A DNA stretch of 5,206 nucleotides from Acholeplasmataceae bacterium (GTDB lineage Bacteria > Bacillota_I > Bacilli_A > Acholeplasmatales > Acholeplasmataceae): NCBI GenBank assembly GCA_016934175.1, contig JAFGTI010000029.1, positions 1 to 5,206 on the forward strand. The letters run 5' to 3'. The translations under genes were made by a program, and so were the position numbers. Below the pieces are notes generated by a model. The model worked only from the letters and a program-made list of their open reading frames with translations, was not told the origin of the DNA and ran no database searches. The first letter of the stretch is position 1; each line of letters starts with the position of its first letter. Positions 1-5,206 of the stretch are shown here, in pieces.

Positions 1-40
1 CCAAACTGATCTTCATAAACATATTTTATTACAAAATAGA

Positions 41-73
41 AAAAAGTACAATATCAGAAAGATAATGTACTTT
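41..73 (-). terminator. Second (distal) hairpin terminator of the feo operon
   Basis: Positions 43-55 and 61-73 form a 13-bp stem with a single A/A mismatch (51 against 65) and a 5-nt loop (56-60). Read on the minus strand, the stem ends in a run of six T (46-41 side, GTACTTTTTT), as expected of a Rho-independent terminator. On the plus strand the stem is followed by TTTGTCT only, so termination is favoured in the minus direction. It lies just downstream of another hairpin (86-116) and would act as a back-up terminator for feoA-feoB-Cys-rich gene. Confidence 0.65.
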
Positions 74-85
74 GTCTACAGTCTG

Positions 86-116
86 AAAAACGATATCAAT
101 CCGATATCGTTTTTTT
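86..116 (-). terminator. First hairpin terminator of the feo operon, overlapping the last gene's 3' end
   Basis: Positions 86-97 (AAAAACGATATC) pair perfectly with 103-114, with a 5-nt loop (98-102). On the minus strand the stem ends in five T; on the plus strand it ends in a run of seven T, so it could terminate transcription in both directions. The last codons and the TGA stop (96-98) of the Cys-rich gene are inside the hairpin. Any plus-strand gene that might use it would end left of the window or in the first bases, and none can be recognised. Confidence 0.75.
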
Positions 117-260
117 CTTTGGAGAGCAATCATCATTACAACCTTTTGCATAAGCACAATTAGCACAAAAGCCTTGTTCTTTTTTCTTTACCATATTATA
201 AATGATTAAAATTATCATACTCAAAACAATAACTAAAATTACACCATCAGCAAAACTCAT
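96..260 (-). CDS. FeoB-associated Cys-rich small membrane protein
   Basis: This 54-codon frame runs from ATG (258-260) to TGA (96-98). The start overlaps the feoB stop by 4 nt (ATGA) and is preceded by GAGGTG five bases upstream, inside the end of feoB. The protein has a single hydrophobic segment at about residues 7-22, then a short Lys-rich stretch (24-28) and a cysteine cluster C32-x2-C35-x5-C41-x3-C45, then a Lys-rich tail. A one-helix protein with a C-terminal Cys cluster directly after feoB matches the FeoB-associated Cys-rich membrane protein family of Firmicutes, which sits where enterobacteria carry FeoC. The positive-inside pattern (KKK after the helix) suggests that the cysteines are cytosolic, where they could bind Fe(II) or an Fe-S cluster; this role is inferred, as the family's biochemistry is poorly known. 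Identity rests on context, size and Cys pattern. Confidence 0.85.
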   Translation of the reverse strand: MSFADGVILVIVLSMIILIIYNMVKKKEQGFCANCAYAKGCNDDCSPKKKTISD

Positions 261-2239
261 AAAATCACCTCAATTAAATGTCCAATCTGGTAGACAATGA
301 CAGCAAGAACCCAAGCAGTACCCGTCTGAAATAAAACTGCCTGCCACATCTTCTTCGTAGTACCCAATTCTTTATGCATCGCGCCAATCGATCCAAAACA
401 TGGTGCGCTAAATAAATTAAATACCATAAACGCATACGCAGATGCTGGTGTAAAGAATGAGAATACGGAACTTCCAAAAATTAGTAATCCTTGTGAAGTC
501 TGATCAGAATACCCTGCAATAATCGCCATTGAAGCAACTATTTGTTCCTTAGCAACTAAACCTTGAATTGCTGATACTGATGCTGCCCAGCTATAAGTAC
601 CAAGCATTGGATAGAATATCCAACCAAGTATCTTACCAAATGTAGCAAGAATACTAATTTCTGGATCTACTCCATAGGATAATGTCCAAGAAAAACTAAT
701 CAAGAACCAAACAACAATCGATGCAAGTAAGATGATTGATCCAGCTTGTTGAATAAATGCTTTCACTTTATCAAATACATCAAAAATAATAAATTTTACA
801 TTAGGAACTTTATAATCAGGTAATTCAAGAATAAAACTTGATGTCTTACCTTTAAACCAATATTTTTTCATTATGAAAGCTGCTATAAAAATAATAAAGA
901 TAGCAAAGAAATAAAGAGATGCACTAACCCAACCCGAATTCCCTTGGAAAAAGTAACCTGCGAAAAGCGTGATAATCGGTAATTTAGCACTACAAGGAAT
1001 AAAAGGGGTCAACATAATCGTCATTCTTTTTTCTGTTTCATCGTTAATTGTTCTTGCTGACATGATTGCAGGGACGCTACAACCACTACCGATGATAAAC
1101 GGGATGAGTGACTTTCCAGAAAGACCAACTTTTTGAAAAACTCTATCCAAGAAAAATGCAATTCTTGACATATATCCCGTAGTTTCTAATAAAGAAATCA
1201 AAGTAAATAAGATAACAAGCTGAGGCAAGAAGTTTAAAATCGCTCCTACACCAGCGATCATACCATCTACAACTAAACTAACTGACCAAGGAGAAGCTCC
1301 AAAATCAACAAGTAAACCTCTCATCCAATCACTAAATAAATTCATATAGTGACCAACCCATTCAACCGTCAGCGCACCTACGGGTCCTGCGGCTAAATAG
1401 TAAACTGAAAACATAATGATCATAAAGATTGGAATAGCAAAAACTCGATGTAAAAATATATTATCAAGTTTATCAGTCCATGTCATTTGATCTAATTTTG
1501 CAGTAACAGCTTCATCTCTTATATTTTCAATATATCGATATCTTTCATCAGCAATGACTTGTTCCATGTCTCTTAAATACTTAGATGAAAGATTTTCAAC
1601 TATTTTATTTGTTTCTTCAGTTTGATAAGATTTGAATAGTGGGTCATCTTCAATTAATTTTACAGCTAAGAATCTAGGATGTTTTGATTCGGTTTTTTTG
1701 ATTAACTCTGTAATACCATTTTCCATCTCATGATCATAGACGTGTTGATAATAGTTTTTTCTGTAATCTCCCATTTTAATATACTGAATGAGATTAAAGA
1801 CATTTGTTTTTTTGAGTGCAGAAATAGAAATAATAGTGGTATCCATTCTATTTTCTAAAGTCTTCAAATCAATTGATATGCCTCTTTTATCAGCAATATC
1901 ACTCATGTTGAGTGCAATAATCATTGGAATGCCAAGTTCTAAAAGTTGCGTCGTTAAATAGAGACTTCTCTCTATTGAAGTCGAATCAATAATGTTTAAT
2001 ATTAGATCAATAGGTTCTTCGAATAAGAATTTCGTTGATAGTTCTTCTTCGATACTATAGGGTGAAAGCGAGTATATGCCTGGTAAATCAACTAATTCAA
2101 AACCAGTGCCTCTAATGATACCTACTTTTCTTTCAATGGTCACACCGGGCCAATTACCTATCTTTTGATTGCCACCTGTTAATAAATTAAATAATGTGGT
2201 TTTTCCTGAATTCTGATTTCCGATGAGTGCGATTCTCAT
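257..2239 (-). CDS. feoB: Ferrous iron transport protein B (FeoB), Fe(II) permease with G-protein domain
   Basis: This 660-residue inner-membrane protein imports Fe(II) and carries its own GTPase domain. The G motifs are all visible: G1 GNQNSGKT at residues 7-14, the G2 threonine T34 in PGVT, G3 DLPG at 51-54, G4 NMSD at 111-114, and G5 SA at 140-141. A helical GDI-like linker follows (about 165-255). The membrane part begins near 262 and contains two Gate-type helical blocks (about 325-435 and 495-610) around the FeoB_C region. Conserved transport motifs are GSGCSVPA (384-391, C387), PCSAKLPI (415-422, C416) and a third cysteine in SAPCFGS (611-617, C614). The length is shorter than E. coli FeoB (773) but usual for Firmicutes, and no domain is missing. 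The ATG overlaps the feoA stop by 4 nt with GAGGTG five bases upstream, so translation is probably coupled to feoA. The stop overlaps the next gene's ATG in the same way. Confidence 0.97.
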   Translation of the reverse strand: MRIALIGNQNSGKTTLFNLLTGGNQKIGNWPGVTIERKVGIIRGTGFELVDLPGIYSLSPYSIEEELSTKFLFEEPIDLILNIIDSTSIERSLYLTTQLLELGIPMIIALNMSDIADKRGISIDLKTLENRMDTTIISISALKKTNVFNLIQYIKMGDYRKNYYQHVYDHEMENGITELIKKTESKHPRFLAVKLIEDDPLFKSYQTEETNKIVENLSSKYLRDMEQVIADERYRYIENIRDEAVTAKLDQMTWTDKLDNIFLHRVFAIPIFMIIMFSVYYLAAGPVGALTVEWVGHYMNLFSDWMRGLLVDFGASPWSVSLVVDGMIAGVGAILNFLPQLVILFTLISLLETTGYMSRIAFFLDRVFQKVGLSGKSLIPFIIGSGCSVPAIMSARTINDETEKRMTIMLTPFIPCSAKLPIITLFAGYFFQGNSGWVSASLYFFAIFIIFIAAFIMKKYWFKGKTSSFILELPDYKVPNVKFIIFDVFDKVKAFIQQAGSIILLASIVVWFLISFSWTLSYGVDPEISILATFGKILGWIFYPMLGTYSWAASVSAIQGLVAKEQIVASMAIIAGYSDQTSQGLLIFGSSVFSFFTPASAYAFMVFNLFSAPCFGSIGAMHKELGTTKKMWQAVLFQTGTAWVLAVIVYQIGHLIEVIL

Positions 2240-2505
2240 GAGATCACCTCAACATCTATCATAGACATATCTTTTTTTCTTAAACATAACTCGTATCCAC
2301 GAACTTGAATATCTATTGGATCTCCAAGAGGTGCTATCTTTTTAATCTTAATTTGAACACCCTCAGTAATACCCATATCTAATAACCTTCTTCTAAGGGC
2401 TCGATCTTCCGTGTTTAAAAAGACCACTTTGGCCTTTTGTCCTTTTTTTAATTGTGAGAGCTTTGCTTTATCTCCAATACGATATTTCATCGCTTTTATC
2501 TTCAT
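2236..2505 (-). CDS. feoA: Ferrous iron transport protein A (FeoA), SH3-like FeoB partner
   Basis: This 89-residue cytosolic protein is the small partner of FeoB, thought to bind it and modulate Fe(II) uptake. The family signature is clear: a beta strand with KKGQKAKVVFLN (20-31), the helix LRRRLLDMGITEG (37-49), then KIAPLGDPIDIQVRGYELCL (56-75), and the RKKD turn before the last strand. This is the classic FeoA core of an SH3-like barrel, with the usual length for a single-domain FeoA. The chosen ATG (2503-2505) has AAGGAG at 2514-2519, eight bases upstream; a second in-frame ATG at codon 6 has no comparably placed site. It is the first gene of the operon, about 28 nt after the predicted transcription start, and its TGA overlaps the feoB ATG. 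Confidence 0.95.
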   Translation of the reverse strand: MKIKAMKYRIGDKAKLSQLKKGQKAKVVFLNTEDRALRRRLLDMGITEGVQIKIKKIAPLGDPIDIQVRGYELCLRKKDMSMIDVEVIS

Positions 2506-2513
2506 TGAGTGAG

Positions 2514-2519
2514 CTCCTT
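2514..2519 (-). promoter_or_regulatory. Ribosome binding site of feoA
   Basis: AAGGAG on the minus strand, eight bases before the ATG at 2505. It decides between the two candidate feoA starts (codon 1 and codon 6), as the spacing to codon 6 would be 23 bases. Confidence 0.8.
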
Positions 2520-2534
2520 AAGAGTATTACTGTC

Positions 2535-2551
2535 ACCTTCATTATAAAGGT
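2535..2551. promoter_or_regulatory. Candidate operator: 17-bp imperfect palindrome over the feo -10
   Basis: The half-sites ACCTT (2535-2539) and AAGGT (2547-2551) are perfect inverted repeats around a 7-base centre that contains the -10. Including the centre, all symmetric pairs match except one (2540 against 2546). A bound repressor dimer would block the -10, which suits iron- or manganese-dependent repression by a DtxR/MntR-type or Fur-type protein. The sequence does not closely match the usual Fur (TGATAAT half-site) or DtxR consensus, so the regulator is not assigned. Confidence 0.4.
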
Positions 2552-2568
2552 TCATCTAAAGATGTCAA
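2541..2568 (-). promoter_or_regulatory. feo operon promoter, consensus -35 and -10
   Basis: On the minus strand, TTGACA (2568-2563) and TATAAT (2546-2541) are both perfect sigma-70/SigA hexamers separated by 16 bases. Transcription would start near 2534, leaving a leader of roughly 28 nt before the feoA ATG, enough for the ribosome site but too short for a riboswitch. A promoter this strong on an iron uptake operon would be expected to need repression; a palindrome lies over its -10. Confidence 0.85.
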
Positions 2569-2605
2569 ATAATATAGTAAACATTATAAATTTAAGTATA
2601 AATAA

Positions 2606-2629
2606 GAAAAACAAGCTTCGGCTTGTTTT
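2606..2629 (-). terminator. Hairpin terminator of the diguanylate cyclase gene
   Basis: Positions 2608-2616 (AAAACAAGC) pair with 2621-2629 around a 4-nt loop (TTCG on the plus strand, CGAA on the minus strand). On the minus strand the stem ends in GCTTGTTTTT followed by CTTATTT, a good Rho-independent terminator. The TAA stop of the cyclase (2628-2630) is in the first arm. The plus strand also reads as a terminator (TTTTATTTTAT after the stem, UUCG loop), but no plus-strand gene is found to use it. It separates the cyclase from the feo promoter. Confidence 0.85.
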
Positions 2630-3761
2630 ATTTTATGTGCTTATTTATTTTTTTTGCTTCATACATTTTATGATCGAGATGAATAAAGAATTTTTCAATC
2701 GTTTCATAAGTTTCAGCTTGATATACATCATATCCGACACTGATCTTTATTTGATAAAGATGATCTTCTGTTTGGTTAAAAATCCTGAGCTTATCTTCAA
2801 TTCTATCAACGATATCTTTAAGTGATTTATTATCTTGATCCATAATGACTATACTAAATTCATCTCCACCAAGTCTAGCTACAAAATCATCTTTTCGAAC
2901 GATATCCTTAAGGATATTACCCAAAACAATTAATGCTTCATCCCCAACGTGATGACCAAAATTATCATTAATATCTTTAAAATCGTCAATGTCACACACG
3001 ATGCCACCCATTTTAAAATTTTTACCTTTATTCTTTTCCAAAAGTGAAAGTTGATTTTCATATTCTCTGCGATTAAATAGTCCCGTTAAATAATCAGTCG
3101 TAGTGAGCCTAGATTGAATATGGATATAGACAATCATGATTGAAATTGTCATCGATGGCCAAATAATAGTGACCCCGGGCATTGAAATTTGAAAAACAGA
3201 TGCAATAACTGGTGGTAAGGCAAATAGCAATAATGGCAAAAATTCATTTTTCTTGATCTTTTTTCTAAAAACCAAAATAAATGCTGTAGAAACGGCTACA
3301 AAACTAAACGAAATAACTGGAGAAACCCAAAAGTATTGTCCTCTAAAATAATTATTAACTGAATCAATCCTATAGATGAAATCACTAGAAATACTCATAA
3401 TGATAAAAGTTGTATGCAATAATAAAATAGGTAAACTTATGTAGAAAATATGAAAGAGTCTTTTACGATTTCTAAAAATATGAAAATCAACATAAATTAG
3501 CCAAAATAAGGGAATAATCGGATTTAAAAAATAATAAACCCCTGTTGAGATTTGTAGAGCATAACTCCCTAGCGTGGTGTTAACACCATCAAAAAAAACT
3601 TGAAAACTATCTATGATTAAAATGAGTATATTCAACCATACAAGTGTTATAAATAAACGATTTATAAATTCTTGTTTATTGACTTGCTTATGCAAACTAA
3701 AATAGATAGTAAATAGCATGAAAATTGAAATAACATTCGTTTCAATATCTAAATTGTACAT
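2628..3761 (-). CDS. Membrane-bound GGDEF diguanylate cyclase
   Basis: This 377-residue protein should make cyclic di-GMP from two GTP. Residues 1-215 hold about seven hydrophobic segments (near 8-22, 34-51, 68-91, 103-122, 145-165, 174-190, 196-214), probably a membrane sensor of unknown input. The cytosolic GGDEF domain fills 216-377. It opens with DYLTGLFNRREYE (223-235), followed by DIDDFKDINDNFGHHVGDEA (257-276), which has the metal-binding D257 and the N/D substrate residues, then RLGGDEF (296-302) with the active-site GGDEF at 298-302, SVG (341-343) and the closing HKMYEAKK helix. RKDD at 289-292 fits the RxxD product-inhibition site at the expected five residues before GGDEF. All catalytic features are present, so it is predicted to be active and feedback-inhibited. 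No EAL or HD-GYP domain is fused. The ATG has AGGGGG six bases upstream. It is transcribed separately from feo. Confidence 0.93.
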   Translation of the reverse strand: MYNLDIETNVISIFMLFTIYFSLHKQVNKQEFINRLFITLVWLNILILIIDSFQVFFDGVNTTLGSYALQISTGVYYFLNPIIPLFWLIYVDFHIFRNRKRLFHIFYISLPILLLHTTFIIMSISSDFIYRIDSVNNYFRGQYFWVSPVISFSFVAVSTAFILVFRKKIKKNEFLPLLLFALPPVIASVFQISMPGVTIIWPSMTISIMIVYIHIQSRLTTTDYLTGLFNRREYENQLSLLEKNKGKNFKMGGIVCDIDDFKDINDNFGHHVGDEALIVLGNILKDIVRKDDFVARLGGDEFSIVIMDQDNKSLKDIVDRIEDKLRIFNQTEDHLYQIKISVGYDVYQAETYETIEKFFIHLDHKMYEAKKINKHIK

Positions 3762-3767
3762 AGGTAA

Positions 3768-3773
3768 CCCCCT
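3768..3773 (-). promoter_or_regulatory. Ribosome binding site of the diguanylate cyclase gene
   Basis: AGGGGG on the minus strand, six bases before the ATG at 3761. It is one mismatch from AGGAGG and supports this start, which also retains the complete first membrane segment. Confidence 0.65.
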
Positions 3774-3791
3774 ATATTTAATCTATTTATT

Positions 3792-3800
3792 ATGATACCA
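3792..3800 (-). promoter_or_regulatory. Possible extended -10 promoter of the diguanylate cyclase gene
   Basis: On the minus strand, TGGTATCAT gives a TATCAT -10 (3797-3792) with a TGN extension (3800-3798). Transcription would start near 3785, about 24 nt before the ATG. No good -35 hexamer sits 16-18 bases upstream, which an extended -10 can tolerate. In such AT-rich DNA this match could be chance. Confidence 0.35.
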
Positions 3801-3889
3801 CATTTTTTATTTCTAAACAGTTTCTTTTGTAAAGAAAGATTATAAAAAATATGTTTTTAATAAATTTACTGATATGGCTTCTCCAAAAA

Positions 3890-5206
3890 TTATGAATGCA
3901 TATCAATTCCAGCAGTCGAATCATGAATAACATCCCAATAAGTTTCAGTATCATTGTAATCATGAATGATGACTTTAATGGTTATAGTTTGTCCAATTAT
4001 TGATTCAAAAGGATTACTAATGGATGCATAAGACATACTGTTAATCAAGATAACATTGCCCAATTCAATATCATTCAAAAAATAATTTGATCCATCCCAA
4101 CTTACGCTACCTGTAATCATTATAGGCTTACCATAAGTATCAAGTTCCAAACTAGATGTTTCAGATAAATATAACATAGACATTTCAGTAACACTTGGTA
4201 ATGTAATAAATGCTCCATCAGATGTAAGATTGGTGATATTCTCAAGTTGAGTAATATGATTATTCATAACAAATGTGCCTGTTACTTTGATCCCATCTCC
4301 TACTGTTAATCCCTCATTTGAATGATCAATAAAAATATACCCTGTTCCATCATATACATAATATCCATCTAGAGGATCTAAAAAAGTAAAATATATGACT
4401 CCTTGTACAACTACAGATTCATTGGGTTGATTAATCATCAACAAATCTATTGGATAAAACTCGCCTTTTTCTACCCATTTAGCGTAAATCGTAATATCTG
4501 TTGCAGGCATATCAATGAATTCATACGGGAAAGTCAATAGTTCATTATAATACCATCCAGCAAATAAGTAACCTTCTTTAACTGGGATACCAGGGTTTGG
4601 AACTAAGTCCTTATAATATACAACTTGATCAACAAAGATTGTTCCACTATTCGTTTCAAAAGTTACTGTATAACTCATCAAATCCCATTTACCATAAACA
4701 GTAAAATCATAATCCGGCATATTATCTATATTAAATGCTATCGTTAGTGCTTCATCTAAATACCACGAATCAAACGTATAACCTTCTAAATCATATGGAC
4801 TAGAAAGATTAATATCTGCTCCTTCAGGTAAATCAATTGGAGATGCTGCTTCAGAATCATCCATAGGATTGATAAAATTGATTGTATAAAGTATTGGATC
4901 CCATTTTGCATAAATTGTCATATCCGATGATGGCATTGTTGTGAATATAAATAGAGATGTATACGATGCATCGTCATACCATCCACCAAATACAAATCCA
5001 TCTTTAGTTGGTGGAGTCGGTGCATTAATTGGTGTCATGTATTCTTGTGTAATTTCATCTATACTACTTCCGCCATTTGATTCATAAATTAGGGTATATG
5101 AACTGATTGTCCATTTTGCATATAATGTTATCCCATTAATTGGCATCGTCGAAAATGCATATGGTATAGTTAATGCTTCATCTGTCATCCATCCATCAAA
5201 ATGATA
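3890..5206 (-). CDS. InlB B-repeat protein with C-terminal OB-fold-like domains, 5' partial
   Basis: The frame is open to the window edge, and 438 codons are seen. The first ATG (5188-5186) is not the start: it is preceded in frame by YHFDGW and occupies the Y position of the repeat motif GWY, so the true start lies beyond 5206. Counting from the first codon in the window, four InlB/Listeria-Bacteroides repeats cover residues 1-244, each ending in Y[AG]KW. A region without repeats follows. Residues about 253-331 resemble a bacterial secreted OB-fold (VVVQGVIYF, GYYVYDGTGYIFI, GLTVGDGIKVTGT, ITQLENITN), and 355-430 look like a second, weaker copy (PIMITGSVSW, YFLNDIE, IIGQTITIKVII). The protein ends in IDMHS with no LPxTG, hydrophobic anchor or other sorting tail. 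Repeats of this type are typical of extracellular adhesion or carbohydrate/nucleic-acid-acting proteins, so secretion is likely, but the signal peptide and any catalytic domain would be outside the window. No specific function can be given. Confidence 0.88.
   Translation of the reverse strand, partial: YHFDGWMTDEALTIPYAFSTMPINGITLYAKWTISSYTLIYESNGGSSIDEITQEYMTPINAPTPPTKDGFVFGGWYDDASYTSLFIFTTMPSSDMTIYAKWDPILYTINFINPMDDSEAASPIDLPEGADINLSSPYDLEGYTFDSWYLDEALTIAFNIDNMPDYDFTVYGKWDLMSYTVTFETNSGTIFVDQVVYYKDLVPNPGIPVKEGYLFAGWYYNELLTFPYEFIDMPATDITIYAKWVEKGEFYPIDLLMINQPNESVVVQGVIYFTFLDPLDGYYVYDGTGYIFIDHSNEGLTVGDGIKVTGTFVMNNHITQLENITNLTSDGAFITLPSVTEMSMLYLSETSSLELDTYGKPIMITGSVSWDGSNYFLNDIELGNVILINSMSYASISNPFESIIGQTITIKVIIHDYNDTETYWDVIHDSTAGIDMHS
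4475..5206 (-). repeat. Four tandem InlB B-repeat units (first one cut by the window edge)
   Basis: The units occupy 5206-5111 (partial), 5098-4901, 4888-4685 and 4672-4475, with full units of 66, 68 and 66 residues joined by 4-residue linkers (TISS, DPIL, DLMS). The shared pattern is YT-x-x-[FY]-x-[ST]N-[GS]G near the start, a central EGY-x-F-x-GWY, then a hydrophobic strand, MP and finally [TI]-x-YAKW. Unit 3 (4888-4685) is divergent: it lacks the N-G-G turn, has an acidic insertion, reads DSWY for GWY, and ends YGKW. The units differ widely in sequence, so they are old protein repeats rather than a recent DNA duplication. Confidence 0.88.

Noticed and set aside
2..163. Plus-strand frame open from the window edge to a TAG at 161-163
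   Set aside because: It runs through both terminator hairpins and lies antisense to the Cys-rich gene; its translation is low-complexity with no recognisable domain. The 3' end of a plus-strand gene left of the window cannot be excluded but is not supported.
111..185. Programmed frameshift at the A-rich runs in the Cys-rich gene
   Set aside because: The A runs are in the wrong phase for an A-AAA-AAG slip with the reading frame, and the zero frame already gives a complete family-like protein.
274..477. 67-codon minus-strand frame inside feoB
   Set aside because: It is an alternate frame of the strongly conserved FeoB C-terminus, with no ribosome site of note and an Arg-rich, shadow-like composition.
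2506..2540. Riboswitch or structured leader before feoA
   Set aside because: With the consensus -10 at 2541-2546, the leader is only about 28 nt, too short for a riboswitch aptamer, and no stable hairpin is visible in it.
2454..2825. 123-codon plus-strand frame across the feoA start, feo promoter and the cyclase 3' end
   Set aside because: It is antisense to two clear genes and crosses the promoter and terminator; its composition is that of translated AT-rich noncoding DNA.
3821..3860. Terminator for the B-repeat gene in the 128-nt gap before the cyclase
   Set aside because: Two hairpins can be drawn (TTTCTTT/AAAGAAA at 3821-3837 and an A/T-only stem at 3842-3860), but they are A/T-dominated or lack a T-tract on the minus strand, so neither is convincing. 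How that transcript ends is unresolved.
5186..5188. ATG as the start codon of the B-repeat protein
   Set aside because: Six further in-frame codons to the window edge spell a normal B-repeat motif (F-x-GW), the ATG replaces the Y of GWY, and no ribosome site precedes it.

Overview
The window is visibly AT-rich and every supported gene lies on the minus strand. Three of the five genes (feoA, feoB and the small Cys-rich gene) stop at TGA, and tryptophans that could be checked are TGG, so TGA is a stop and the standard bacterial code applies. AT-richness, short A/T-rich intergenic gaps, a Firmicutes-type Feo system and a secreted InlB-type repeat protein together suggest a low-GC Firmicute or a code-11 Mollicute relative (Acholeplasma, Izemoplasma or Haloplasma-like). 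This placement is inference; no marker gene is present.

Layout, read in the direction of transcription (right to left). (1) 5206-3890: the C-terminal 438 codons of a probable extracellular protein with four InlB/Listeria-Bacteroides B-repeats (the first one cut) followed by two OB-fold-like beta domains; its start is outside the window. (2) 3761-2628: a membrane diguanylate cyclase with about seven N-terminal hydrophobic segments and an intact GGDEF domain with an RxxD inhibitory site; it ends in a hairpin terminator that contains its stop codon. (3) 2568-41: a self-contained ferrous iron uptake operon: a strong promoter (TTGACA, 16 nt, TATAAT) overlapped by a 17-bp imperfect palindrome, then feoA, feoB and a 54-codon Cys-rich membrane protein, joined by two near-identical 4-nt ATGA overlaps, and closed by two tandem hairpin terminators.

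FeoB is the Fe(II) permease with a cytosolic G-protein domain, FeoA its small SH3-like cytosolic partner, and the Cys-rich protein is the FeoB-associated type found in many Firmicutes where E. coli would have FeoC. The cyclase and the repeat protein look like separate transcription units with no visible functional tie to iron uptake. Nothing in the window amounts to a clearly new system; the points most worth checking are the palindrome over the feo promoter, the 54-codon gene, and the B-repeat/OB-fold architecture.
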